In this document: one piece after another, positions 1 to 8,299 of the stretch
How the letters are laid out: each line of letters opens with the position of its first letter
How positions within the stretch are numbered: position 1 is the first letter of the stretch
Made by a program: the position numbers and the translations under genes
Notes under the pieces: model-generated
Seen by the model: the letters and a program-made list of their open reading frames with translations, nothing else
What the model was told of the DNA's origin: nothing
Databases searched by the model: none
Assembly: GCA_017561265.1 (NCBI GenBank)
Contig: JAFZDJ010000003.1
Coordinates: 62,001 to 126,000 of the forward strand
Direction: 5' to 3'
Length of the DNA: 64,000 nucleotides
From: Bacteroidales bacterium
GTDB taxonomy: Bacteria > Bacteroidota > Bacteroidia > Bacteroidales > UBA932

Positions 1-306
1 ATCAGCGTAGGCATGATTCCAGAGGGCTCCGACGCCCACATCGAAGCCAGCCGTGCATATGAGGAGGTGGTCAGCGAAGAAGACCTGGCAATAAACGAAG
101 AGCCTATCATCTGCTTCGAGTTCCAGAAGCGCAAGGCCTACGGATTCAATATATGGACAGATGACGGACTCCCTTGTTTCTTCTTCTGCATGGATCTTCC
201 GTCACGCGGCAAGAACAGTCTCATAACAGTCCTCGTCTGCGCTCCGGACAACAAGGATCTCGAAGACCTCATGACCTTGGCTGAGGAATCGCTGGAAGTG
301 GAATAA
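1..306 (+). CDS. hypothetical protein, 5' end outside window
   Basis: The reading frame is open back to the first base of the window, so the true start probably lies upstream; the first ATG inside the window is at 13. The visible part is about 101 residues, acidic and soluble, with no signal peptide or membrane segment. A hydrophobic, Cys-containing stretch (PCFFFCMDLP) sits mid-protein. The stop lies 7 bases before the next gene, so the two may be cotranscribed. I do not recognise the family. Confidence 0.55.
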   Translation: MSVGMIPEGSDAHIEASRAYEEVVSEEDLAINEEPIICFEFQKRKAYGFNIWTDDGLPCFFFCMDLPSRGKNSLITVLVCAPDNKDLEDLMTLAEESLEVE

Positions 307-313
307 AGCTGAC

Positions 314-2185
314 ATGAAAAACAACATAAAATCTTACATCATGATCCTGTGCGCAATGCTCTTGTGCACAGGATTGGTTTTTACCTCATGCGAAGTACAT
401 TATCCCTCCAGTGGTGGAAACACAGAACAGAATGGTAACGGAAACACCGGCAATAACGGAAACGAAGGTGGTAATGAAAACGGTGGTGGTGAAGAAGCAG
501 TCAAAGATCCGCTGACAGTCACTCTCAGCAAGGTGACGGCCACAACTGCTACCTTCACAGGACAGCTCAATGTACCGGAGGAGGATCTGCCTTCATGCAA
601 GGTGACCGTATACTATGACGGACATAAATACAAATTCGACATAAACCAGCATAGCGTCAAAAATGTATCGACAGACGCCTTTGATGACGAACAGAAATTC
701 TCGATACATATCGATTCATTGACATTCGGGAAAGAATACGACTACTGCATAGTTGCTGAATTGAAGGATGAGAATATCACCTCAGAAGTCCTGAACTTCA
801 GAACAGATGATGTGGTCATAACTTTAACAGCCACAGAGAATCCTATAATAACAGAAAAACCTGTTGTTGCCGAATTTGAAGGCTCCATAACAGGGTTATC
901 GGAAGAAGACAAGGAATTTGTCGAGGTCGGTCTCATATATTCTTCCGTACTTGACGAGGTATTGAACCGGAATGGAAAATACAAGAAGATTCGCGCAACA
1001 GAGATTTCAGAGGATGGAAATTTCACTGTTATATCCGACTCACTTGCCGTAGGTATCAGGTACTATTACAGCTACTACACGAACGCACACAATAGAACGG
1101 ACATCAGGGAACTGGATATCATGCATCCGTCTTCTACAGAATTCGACTTTGACATGTCTTCTGCAGCAGACCTTTCCTCATCCGCTTCCGCCAACTGCTA
1201 TATAGTCTCAAGCGAAGGCTGTTACAAGTTCAAGGCGGTGCAGGGAAACAGCAGATCCTCTGTCGGAGAAGTTGCTTCTGTATCTGTCATCTGGGAAACC
1301 TTCGGAACGGATGTCACACCGGAACGTCAGGATCTGATAGCCGGAGTCTGTCATGAGAACGGTTACATCGGTTTTCAGACCACAGGATTCAAGGAAGGCA
1401 ATGCTCTCATCGCCGCCAAGGATGCAAAAGGCAATATCCTATGGTCATGGCATATCTGGCTTACAGACGAAGAACCTCAGGCACAGACCTACGACAAAGG
1501 AGCAGGCGTCATGATGGACAGGAATCTTGGAGCGACATCTGCTGCGCAGGGGGAAGTCGGAGCTCTTGGCCTGCTATATCAGTGGGGAAGGAAGGACCCG
1601 TTCATGGGATCCAACAAAATACGCAGTTCTGCCAGTGATTCCGGTCTTGCAAAATCAACCCATGGATGGCCTGCACCCGTAGCTTCAGATCCGACGACCG
1701 GCACAATAGAATACGCAACCGCACATCCTACGACTTTCATACTATTCGCAGAAGATGAAACAGCTCATAGCGATTGGTTTTACACAGGCTGTTCTGTAAC
1801 AGACAACACCCGTTGGGCTACTTCCTCAAAGGGGAAGACGATTTATGACCCGTGCCCTGCCGGATGGCGTGTCCCGACCGGAGGAGAAAACGGAATCTGG
1901 GCAAAGGCATTAGGTTCCTCATCAAATTATGAGGAAAGATACTATGGCAACGGCATACACTTCGCAGGCAAATATGGAGCCGACCATGGCATATGGTATC
2001 CTGCTGCCGGATACAATTATTCCGGCTCCTTTGTCAGTCAAGCAGGCAATTGCGGTTACTATTGGTCAGCATCTCAGACCAGCAGAGGTGCCGGATACGC
2101 AATGGTCTTTGATTCAAACGGCATCCAGCCTGCCCGATCATTCGATCTCGCCGCCGCCCTGTCCGTCCGCTGCTGCAGGGAATAA
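314..2185 (+). CDS. surface lipoprotein with C-terminal FISUMP-like domain
   Basis: A 623-residue exported lipoprotein. A hydrophobic signal ends in the lipobox FTSC with Cys26. A Gly/Asn-rich linker (about residues 33-62) follows, then two beta-sandwich, fibronectin-like stretches (about 65-275). The C-terminal half resembles the Fibrobacter succinogenes major paralogous (FISUMP) domain: MDRNLGA, LYQWGRKDPF, DPCPAGWRVPT, YWSAS and the closing SVRCCRE are its usual signatures. In Bacteroidales this domain ends many fimbrial or surface-anchored proteins. Binding or adhesion at the cell surface is inferred; no catalytic residues are visible. Confidence 0.8.
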   Translation: MKNNIKSYIMILCAMLLCTGLVFTSCEVHYPSSGGNTEQNGNGNTGNNGNEGGNENGGGEEAVKDPLTVTLSKVTATTATFTGQLNVPEEDLPSCKVTVYYDGHKYKFDINQHSVKNVSTDAFDDEQKFSIHIDSLTFGKEYDYCIVAELKDENITSEVLNFRTDDVVITLTATENPIITEKPVVAEFEGSITGLSEEDKEFVEVGLIYSSVLDEVLNRNGKYKKIRATEISEDGNFTVISDSLAVGIRYYYSYYTNAHNRTDIRELDIMHPSSTEFDFDMSSAADLSSSASANCYIVSSEGCYKFKAVQGNSRSSVGEVASVSVIWETFGTDVTPERQDLIAGVCHENGYIGFQTTGFKEGNALIAAKDAKGNILWSWHIWLTDEEPQAQTYDKGAGVMMDRNLGATSAAQGEVGALGLLYQWGRKDPFMGSNKIRSSASDSGLAKSTHGWPAPVASDPTTGTIEYATAHPTTFILFAEDETAHSDWFYTGCSVTDNTRWATSSKGKTIYDPCPAGWRVPTGGENGIWAKALGSSSNYEERYYGNGIHFAGKYGADHGIWYPAAGYNYSGSFVSQAGNCGYYWSASQTSRGAGYAMVFDSNGIQPARSFDLAAALSVRCCRE

Positions 2186-2218
2186 ATACAGTTTTGCCGC
2201 TCAATGGTTTCTGCAAGA

Positions 2219-2581
2219 TTATGCTAATATTATATCGGCATCAATGCTGAGTTTGGCTGCAATCTGTCTGGCCTGCTGGAATGTAGGTTCTTTCTTGCCG
2301 TTGAGGATTTCGCAAAGACGGGGGGCTGTCATTCCCAGAATAGTTGCAAGATCCTTCTGTGACAGTTTCATTTCATGCATTCTGTACTGAATGACAGATG
2401 CAAGCGATGGCATTTCAATCGGGAATGTCTCCTTTTCATATTCCTCCACCAGTTCGGACAGCAAGTCAAGCTCAAGAAGTCTCGGATCTTCAGGAGATGT
2501 GCTTTCATCTGTACTGTCGAACAATACATCTATCCGCTTCATTATCGCTTCGTACGTTTCCTTGTTCTTTATCTTTGCCAT
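2219..2581 (-). CDS. higA: HigA-type antitoxin (XRE family HTH)
   Basis: A 120-residue protein with a C-terminal helix-turn-helix of the XRE/Cro type (about residues 74-115: LSQKDLATILGM and RLCEILNGKKEPT). The N-terminal half is acidic and probably wraps the toxin. It starts 2 bases after the upstream toxin gene, the toxin-first order typical of higBA. The expected role is neutralising HigB and, as a complex, repressing the shared promoter. Its 3' end converges on the FISUMP lipoprotein gene with a 33-base gap. Confidence 0.85.
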   Translation of the reverse strand: MAKIKNKETYEAIMKRIDVLFDSTDESTSPEDPRLLELDLLSELVEEYEKETFPIEMPSLASVIQYRMHEMKLSQKDLATILGMTAPRLCEILNGKKEPTFQQARQIAAKLSIDADIILA

Positions 2582-2583
2582 AG

Positions 2584-2877
2584 CTAAATCATTTTTACAT
2601 CAATTTTGTCATATTCATTATGTGTGCCCACAAATCTGATGTACACAACTTGCGGAGTGAATTTTACAGCGACAACTAATCTGAAGCTATTCCCTTTGAT
2701 GTTGAACACATAACGTTGATTACCTACATAATCCACCGAGTTGAAATCCTGCTTCATGTCGTTGAAGGATTTCCATCGTGCCTTTCCGACCTTTACATAC
2801 CATTCGCTCAGCGGAATCATGGTTTCGGGATGTTTTTCCCAATATTCCTTCAGCTTATTGACTGATATTATTCTCAT
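2584..2877 (-). CDS. higB: HigB-type mRNA interferase toxin
   Basis: A 97-residue RelE/ParE-superfamily toxin, recognisable as HigB from the N-terminal ISVNKLKEYWEKHP, the central W..FNDMKQDFNSVDYVGNQRYVFNIKGN..RLVVAV and the C-terminal VYIRFVGTHNEYDKID. HigB toxins cleave mRNA in association with the ribosome. Length is normal for the family. The start codon lies only about 4 bases past the -7 element of a strong-looking promoter, so the mRNA may be leaderless. Confidence 0.88.
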   Translation of the reverse strand: MRIISVNKLKEYWEKHPETMIPLSEWYVKVGKARWKSFNDMKQDFNSVDYVGNQRYVFNIKGNSFRLVVAVKFTPQVVYIRFVGTHNEYDKIDVKMI

Positions 2878-2881
2878 GACA

Positions 2882-2913
2882 CAAAAATATTGAATTATTT
2901 ATCAAATAACAAA
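2882..2913 (-). promoter_or_regulatory. Bacteroidota promoter for higBA
   Basis: Read on the minus strand, TTTG (2910-2913) is followed after 20 bases by TATTTTTG (2882-2889), an exact match to the TTTG/TAnnTTTG consensus. The higB start codon begins at 2877. The rest of the 285-base gap up to 3162 is AT-rich near higB and holds an inverted repeat near mltG; I see no gene in it. Confidence 0.6.
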
Positions 2914-3121
2914 ATTATCTCATCCGTAATTACGATATAGTACTTACCGATGGTAAAAGTCAGAAGAATAACGATGATTATGTTAAAGAAACAGAAATAC
3001 TTCTTTTAAAAAACGACAAAACATTTAAAAAAGAGAAAATAGAATGCCGACATGTAATCTGCTGAGCGGAGAGACTGTCGGCTATGGCCGTTTTGGCGCT
3101 CAATGGATTGCCATACGAGAC

Positions 3122-3157
3122 GCGACACAGATTACTTGTCACGATAGTCTGTGTCGC
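3122..3157 (-). terminator. hairpin after mltG
   Basis: A perfect 10-base inverted repeat, GCGACACAGA (3122-3131) and TCTGTGTCGC (3148-3157), with a 16-base loop, lies 5 bases beyond the mltG stop. There is no T-run on either side, so it is a hairpin-only terminator or an mRNA 3' end stabiliser. Confidence 0.45.
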
Positions 3158-3162
3158 TCCGG

Positions 3163-4215
3163 CTACTTCGCGGCTGCAACTTTGGCGCGGTTGCGGGCTG
3201 TGAGGGCGCGCTGGAACTTACGGGCGTTCTTGAGATGCTCGCTGTAGGTGACAGCGAAGCGGTGGGTTCCGTCGAACTCCTCGCTGGCGCAGAAATAGAT
3301 GTATTTGTGGGTCTCTGGATTCAGCACGGCCTCCAGACAGGCTTTAGGAGGCACATTGATCGGTGCAGGAGGAAGACCTACATGCTTGTAGGTGTTGTAT
3401 GGTGAATCCACGGTAAGATGCTTCTTCAAGATACGGTCGAGGGTATAATCGAAGCAGAAGGCTATGGTAGGATCGGCCTGAAGCTTCATGCCCTTCTTGT
3501 AGCGGTTGAGATATACTCCGGCAATGATCGGATATTCGAATGATTTGAGGGTTTCTCCGCTTACTATCGATGCCATTACCGAGACTTCCATAGGAGTGAG
3601 CCCCTGGGCTGCGGCCTTGGCCTTGCGTTCAGATGTCCAGAAAGCATCATATTCCTTCTTGAAACGGTCGAAGATATCCTTCACCGATGCAGTCCAGTAC
3701 ATTTCATAAGTATCCGGAAGGATAAGAGCGAACACATTTTCAGGTGTAAATCCATATTCAGCAAGGAATGCCTCGTCATTGAGGGCATCCGCTACGGCTG
3801 CAGAGTCCACCATCATCTGAGAGCCTATCCTCTGGGCTATGCGGTCCTTCTTGCGGAGCGTGCCCGACAGGGTCATGTTCTGAGGGGTCTGCCAGCCGAA
3901 GACAAGCATGCGTGCCACATACATGCTGACGTTAGAAGGATCGATGACATATCGTCCCGGCTTCATCTTCTGAGCGACTTCCATCTTTGCAAATGCACGT
4001 TCCAGACTTTTCGGACGCAACGTTCCGGCACCGATCTGAAGCGAATCCAGCACCGTCCGGACGCTCATGTCCGGATGGACATAAAGCACATAATCCTTTG
4101 TAAAGTTAGGCTTCTTGTTGTCGCTGTAATATCTTCCAAGCACGAAGCCTGCGGCTCCTGCAAGCAATGCGGCAGTAATGAGTCCCGCAAGCGTTATCTT
4201 CAATCTTAGTGTCAT
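3163..4215 (-). CDS. mltG: endolytic murein transglycosylase MltG (YceG-like)
   Basis: A 350-residue inner-membrane protein with one N-terminal membrane segment (about residues 7-27) and a periplasmic YceG domain. It cuts nascent glycan strands and so sets their length. The catalytic Glu of E. coli MltG (E218, in the motif MASIIEKET) aligns with E221 in MASIVSGET. Other family motifs are LILPDTYEMYW, MKLQADPTI and SPYNTYKHVGLPPAPI. The gene starts 2 bases after the LysM glucosaminidase gene, so both cell-wall enzymes are probably made from one mRNA. Confidence 0.92.
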   Translation of the reverse strand: MTLRLKITLAGLITAALLAGAAGFVLGRYYSDNKKPNFTKDYVLYVHPDMSVRTVLDSLQIGAGTLRPKSLERAFAKMEVAQKMKPGRYVIDPSNVSMYVARMLVFGWQTPQNMTLSGTLRKKDRIAQRIGSQMMVDSAAVADALNDEAFLAEYGFTPENVFALILPDTYEMYWTASVKDIFDRFKKEYDAFWTSERKAKAAAQGLTPMEVSVMASIVSGETLKSFEYPIIAGVYLNRYKKGMKLQADPTIAFCFDYTLDRILKKHLTVDSPYNTYKHVGLPPAPINVPPKACLEAVLNPETHKYIYFCASEEFDGTHRFAVTYSEHLKNARKFQRALTARNRAKVAAAK

Positions 4216-4217
4216 CT

Positions 4218-5297
4218 TTATTTCCTTAACTTTATGACTTCTCCATCAACGAGTCTGCGTTCAGCAGCCATTGCATTCATCTTGCAGATCTGGTCGAGTC
4301 TTACACCATATCTCTGAGAGATCTCACGAAGAGTCTCGTTGTTACCTTCCACCACATGCTTTTCCAGTCCCGGAAGAGCCTGCTTCTTCTTTGCCTGAAG
4401 ATATACTATGGTTCCGGGATACAGGGTCTGTACCTCAGCAAGATCATTGAACTTCAGGATTTCCTTCATGAAAAGATTGTAGGTCGCAGCTATCGAAGCA
4501 TATGTCTCACCTTCCGCCGCATATACAAACGGCACACCGTTGAGCGAATACATCTGACGGCTCAAAGCAAGATGGAAGACCTCACGCTGGTCTGCAGTGA
4601 GCGGTTTTGCCTGCTCTATGCTGTTAGGTGATTCAGGACGCTTTTCCGGATGAGTCTTTGCCTTTTCCGCTTTCTTCCTGGCCTTCTCAACCTTCTTTTC
4701 CTCCTTTGTCAGCTTCTTTTTATCCTGCTTTGTCTGAGGCTTTACCGTGTCTTCGTTCTCATATCCCCATGAGGCAGGCTTTGTATCATATTCATGAAGT
4801 CCGTAATCCTCAATGAGCTTTATAAGTTTCTGAGGATAAGCAGGATCCGTAGCATAACCAGCCTTCTTCAAGCCATGAGCCCATCCTTTGTAATCGGTGG
4901 GTTCGAGATCGAATAGAAACTTGTATCTGTCTCTATATCTAAGGAAATCGGAGTGATCACGGAATGATTCCTCCGGAGACTTGTACACTCTGAAGCATTC
5001 TCCTTTGCGGTCATCATCATGATACATCTTCCCACCATCCCAGGTATTGTGGCATTTGATTCCGAAGTGATTGTTACCCTTCACTGCCAGATCGGAAAGA
5101 CCGTAACGTGACTCCAGTAGACCCTGGGCAAGGGTGATGCTGGCAGGCACTCCGCTTCTGTACATTTCCTCGACTGCAAGGGTCGCGAAATGCTCCACAT
5201 ATGTCTGTTGCGGTGATTTGACCGGGCCGTCTGCGTGCAATGCCGGCACAAAGAACATCAGAGTCGAAAGGATTGCTATGGATAGTATTCTTTTCAT
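4218..5297 (-). CDS. glucosaminidase (GH73-like) with two LysM domains
   Basis: A 359-residue exported peptidoglycan hydrolase. The start is placed at the ATG at 5297 because a signal peptide (MKRILSIAILSTLMFFVPALHA) begins there; an upstream in-frame extension is encoded by a dispersed repeat and is unlikely to be translated. The catalytic domain (about residues 30-175) is FlgJ/GH73-like with the likely acid Glu in LAQGLLESRYG, followed by GNNHFGIKCH. A Lys/Glu-rich linker leads to two LysM repeats that should bind cell wall. A TATCTTCG box just upstream could be its -7 element. Confidence 0.88.
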   Translation of the reverse strand: MKRILSIAILSTLMFFVPALHADGPVKSPQQTYVEHFATLAVEEMYRSGVPASITLAQGLLESRYGLSDLAVKGNNHFGIKCHNTWDGGKMYHDDDRKGECFRVYKSPEESFRDHSDFLRYRDRYKFLFDLEPTDYKGWAHGLKKAGYATDPAYPQKLIKLIEDYGLHEYDTKPASWGYENEDTVKPQTKQDKKKLTKEEKKVEKARKKAEKAKTHPEKRPESPNSIEQAKPLTADQREVFHLALSRQMYSLNGVPFVYAAEGETYASIAATYNLFMKEILKFNDLAEVQTLYPGTIVYLQAKKKQALPGLEKHVVEGNNETLREISQRYGVRLDQICKMNAMAAERRLVDGEVIKLRK

Positions 5298-5326
5298 ATC
5301 GCGAAGATAGCAATAATTAATGAATA

Positions 5327-5405
5327 GATCCCTCGACTTCGCTCGGGATGACAAGGGAAATCTGCTCGGGATGACAAGGGAAAATCAATTCGGGATGACA
5401 AGAGG
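5327..5405. repeat. dispersed TCGGGATGACA repeat, three tandem units
   Basis: The block opens with GATCCCTCGACTTCG and holds three direct units of (C)TCGGGATGACAAGGGAAA at about 5342-5360, 5365-5384 and 5390-5405, the last slightly degenerate. Related single copies occur at 46239-46268 and, more diverged, at 34931-34999. The third unit lies inside the rnz coding region and supplies part of its C-terminus. Spacing and unit size do not fit CRISPR. Confidence 0.75.
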
Positions 5406-6323
5406 AAGTTCTATGACATCGAGGTCGTGAGCAAGGTCGGTTTCCGGGAAGATGGAGCGGAGCTCATCAAGGAAGAAGTCCACGGACGGATATCTTGAAG
5501 AATAGTGACCGACCAGGAGACGTCCGGCTCCTGCATCCAAGGCCGTCCTTGCGGCCTGAAGGGTTGTGGAGTGAAAGGTCTTGGCAGCCATTTCCTCCAT
5601 CTCGGCCGGGAAAGTCGCTTCATGGTACATGAGGGTGACCCCTTTAAGCCACTCGGCCAGTTCCGGGAAAGGAGCAGTATCGCTGCAATAGGCATAGCTG
5701 CGAGGGACATAAGGTATATACGCAGCTTCCGAATTCAATATGACAGATGATTCGGAGCCATCGTTACGGATGACGTCTTCTCCCCTCTTCAGTGCACCTA
5801 TTTCCGCTATGCTGAGACCGTATTTCGCAATAGCTTCCTTACGGACATTATGCTGCGGCATCTTTTCACGGATGAGGAATCCGTAGGTATCCACTCTGTG
5901 ATTCAGAGGAAAAGCCAGAAGCTCCGTCCTTCTGTTTTCGTATACAAGCTGCGGCTGCTTCATGTCAAGAACGACATGATTCACCTCATATAGAAAACCC
6001 TCTCCGAAATTACCCTTGAGGAAATCCAGCACTGATCCGAAACCTGCGGGGGCATAGATGTTCAATGGTGCTGTACGGCCGAGCATCGCCATTGTGGAAA
6101 GCAGGCCGAAGATACCGAAAATATGATCCCCGTGAATATGCGAGAGGCATATATGCTCTATCTTGAGAAATGATATTCCAGCCTTACGCAACTGTATCTG
6201 CGCACCTTCACCGCAGTCTATCATAAATAAGCGCCCACGTACGTCAAGTACCTGGGCGCTTGGATATCTTTCTGCAGTGGGCAGGGCCGAAGCCGTGCCC
6301 AATACATTAAGAGTGAAATTCAT
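5385..6323 (-). CDS. rnz: ribonuclease Z
   Basis: A 312-residue metallo-beta-lactamase-fold endonuclease that trims tRNA 3' trailers. The zinc motif is LSHIHGDHIFGIFG, and SPSS-like family features (FMIDCGEGAQIQL, YHEATF, HSTTLQAA) are present. The start at 6323 (MNFTLNVLGTASA) is chosen because it sits 4 bases after the rpsA stop and begins the conserved strand; longer in-frame starts would overlap rpsA. The last residues (LPLVIPN) are encoded inside a dispersed repeat unit, so the C-terminus may have been reshaped by it. Confidence 0.92.
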   Translation of the reverse strand: MNFTLNVLGTASALPTAERYPSAQVLDVRGRLFMIDCGEGAQIQLRKAGISFLKIEHICLSHIHGDHIFGIFGLLSTMAMLGRTAPLNIYAPAGFGSVLDFLKGNFGEGFLYEVNHVVLDMKQPQLVYENRRTELLAFPLNHRVDTYGFLIREKMPQHNVRKEAIAKYGLSIAEIGALKRGEDVIRNDGSESSVILNSEAAYIPYVPRSYAYCSDTAPFPELAEWLKGVTLMYHEATFPAEMEEMAAKTFHSTTLQAARTALDAGAGRLLVGHYSSRYPSVDFFLDELRSIFPETDLAHDLDVIELPLVIPN

Positions 6324-6327
6324 CTGA

Positions 6328-8154
6328 TTACTTGTTCTCGAGCTGGCTCTTGAGTGCTGCAAGTGCATCGAGGTCACCGAGAGTAGTCTTCTCAACGCTT
6401 GAGTTGATCTTCTTCACAGCCTTCTTAGTGTTGTCAGCCTCAGTTGCAGCGCGCTCTGCACGTGCCTCTACTGCTGCAGCATAAGTCTTAGCGTGTGAAA
6501 GGGTAGCCTTCTTAGCGCTGCGCTTGAGCTCTGTAACCTTGAATGTGAGAGTCTCACCTGCTACAGGCATCTTGCCGTCTTCCTTAACAAGCTCACGGTT
6601 GAAGCAGAATGCATCAACATCGCCCTCGAGCTCAACAACTGCACCCTTCTCGTTTACAGAAGCAACCTTAGCCTCTACTACTGTACCTACAGCGTACTTA
6701 GCCTCGATCTCATCCCATGGGTTAGGAAGGAGCTGCTTGTGGCCGAGTGAAAGCTTGTGGTTCTCCTCATCGAAGTCAAGGATGATAACCTCGATAGCGT
6801 CACCAGCTGCTACGAGCTCTGATGGATGCTTGATCTTGTTCCAAGAGAGGTCGCTGATGTGTACGAGACCCTCGATACCCTCCTCGAGCTCAGCGAATAC
6901 GCCGAAGTTAGTGATATTGCGAACAGTTGCATTGTGCTTAGAACCTACAGCATACTTCTCACGGATGTTCTCCCAAGGGTTAGCAACGAGCTGCTTGAGA
7001 CCGAGAGACATCTTCTTCTCCTCGCGGTCGAGAGTAAGGATCTGTGCCTCAACCTCGTCACCTGCCTTGAGGAAGTCAGAAGCGATGCGGAGTCTTGGAG
7101 ACCATGACATCTCTGATACGTGGATAAGACCCTCAACACCTGGCTCGATCTCTACGAATGCGCCGTAGTCAGCGATGAGAACTACCTTACCCTTAACCTT
7201 GTCACCAACCTTGAGGTTTGCATCGAGTGCATCCCAAGGGTGCTGGCAAAGCTGCTTGAGACCGAGAGCGATACGCTTCTTAGACTCATCGAAGTCGAGG
7301 ATAACCACATTGATCTTCTGATCGAGGGCAACAACCTCCTCTGGGTGGTTGATACGACCCCATGAAAGGTCTGTGATGTGGATGAGACCGTCAACACCGC
7401 CGAGGTCAACGAATACACCGTAACCTGTGATGTTCTTGACAGTACCCTCGAGTACCTGACCCTTCTCGAGCTTGCCGATGATCTCGCTCTTCTGCTGCTC
7501 GAGCTCTGCCTCGATAAGAGCCTTGTGTGATACGACAACATTGCGGAACTCCTGGTTGATCTTGACGATCTTGAAGTCCATGTTTGTATCAACATACTGA
7601 TCGTAGTCGCGGATAGGCTTGATGTCGATCTGTGAACCTGGGAGGAATGCCTCGATTCCGAATACGTCCACGATCATACCACCCTTTGTACGAGTCTTCA
7701 CGTAACCCTTTACGATCTCGTCTGCTGCATAAGCTGCATTTACCATATCCCAAGAACGGAGCTGGCGTGCCTTCTTGTGAGAAAGAATGAGCTGACCCTT
7801 CTTGTCCTCAGCGTTCTCAACGAATACCTCAACCTTGTCACCGATCTTGAGGTCTGGGTTGTAACGGAACTCAGGAGCCATGATGACACCCTCGCTCTTG
7901 TAGCCGATGTTGACGATGATCTCTCTCTTGCTGATTGCTGTAACCTCGCCCTCAACAACCTCACCCTCAACTACCTTTGAGAGAGTCTGGTTGTACTGCT
8001 CAGCGATAGCCTCAACTGAACCGCCGTAAACATCATCGTTCTCGAACGCATCCCAGTCGAAATTCTCAGGAGCGACAGAAGCGTTAAGAACGGTCTTCTT
8101 GGTTTCTTCTACTGCAGGTGTTACCTCTGCAGCAACTGTCTTGTTTTCTTCCAT
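6328..8154 (-). CDS. rpsA: 30S ribosomal protein S1
   Basis: A 608-residue protein with six S1 (OB-fold) repeats from about residue 35 to 560. Repeats such as GQVLEGTVKNITGYGVFVDLG, GDKVKGKVVLIADYGAFVEI and HNATVRNITNFGVFAELEEG are clearly visible. It binds mRNA on the small subunit and is especially important in Bacteroidota, which rarely use Shine-Dalgarno pairing. The C-terminal tail is Ala/Lys-rich. rnz follows 4 bases later. Codon use is strongly biased, as expected for a highly expressed gene. No clean promoter was identified in the short gap upstream. Confidence 0.96.
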   Translation of the reverse strand: MEENKTVAAEVTPAVEETKKTVLNASVAPENFDWDAFENDDVYGGSVEAIAEQYNQTLSKVVEGEVVEGEVTAISKREIIVNIGYKSEGVIMAPEFRYNPDLKIGDKVEVFVENAEDKKGQLILSHKKARQLRSWDMVNAAYAADEIVKGYVKTRTKGGMIVDVFGIEAFLPGSQIDIKPIRDYDQYVDTNMDFKIVKINQEFRNVVVSHKALIEAELEQQKSEIIGKLEKGQVLEGTVKNITGYGVFVDLGGVDGLIHITDLSWGRINHPEEVVALDQKINVVILDFDESKKRIALGLKQLCQHPWDALDANLKVGDKVKGKVVLIADYGAFVEIEPGVEGLIHVSEMSWSPRLRIASDFLKAGDEVEAQILTLDREEKKMSLGLKQLVANPWENIREKYAVGSKHNATVRNITNFGVFAELEEGIEGLVHISDLSWNKIKHPSELVAAGDAIEVIILDFDEENHKLSLGHKQLLPNPWDEIEAKYAVGTVVEAKVASVNEKGAVVELEGDVDAFCFNRELVKEDGKMPVAGETLTFKVTELKRSAKKATLSHAKTYAAAVEARAERAATEADNTKKAVKKINSSVEKTTLGDLDALAALKSQLENK

Positions 8155-8220
8155 TGTAAAATTAAAAACAAACTAGTGGGTTAAACATTATTTATTGTGC
8201 TTGCCTTAAGCGACTTACGA

Positions 8221-8252
8221 TAAAAAAGCGCGCTTTCGGTCAAAAAGCGCGC
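8221..8252 (-). terminator. intrinsic terminator after corA
   Basis: On the minus strand a perfect 9-base stem GCGCGCTTT/AAAGCGCGC with a 7-base loop is followed directly by a run of six Ts. It lies 47 bases past the corA stop and separates corA from rpsA. Confidence 0.85.
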
Positions 8253-8299
8253 AAAAATATGGATAATTTTCGGAATTTCAAAGAGTTTCATCAACTTTT

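Noticed and set aside
5342..5405. Three short direct units that could suggest a small CRISPR array.
   Set aside because: Units are nearly contiguous, without spacers of constant size, have copies elsewhere, and no cas genes are present.
6524..7168. A 214-residue Ser/Thr-rich plus-strand frame within rpsA.
   Set aside because: Strong codon bias of rpsA generates long antisense frames; the S1 repeats on the minus strand explain the sequence fully.
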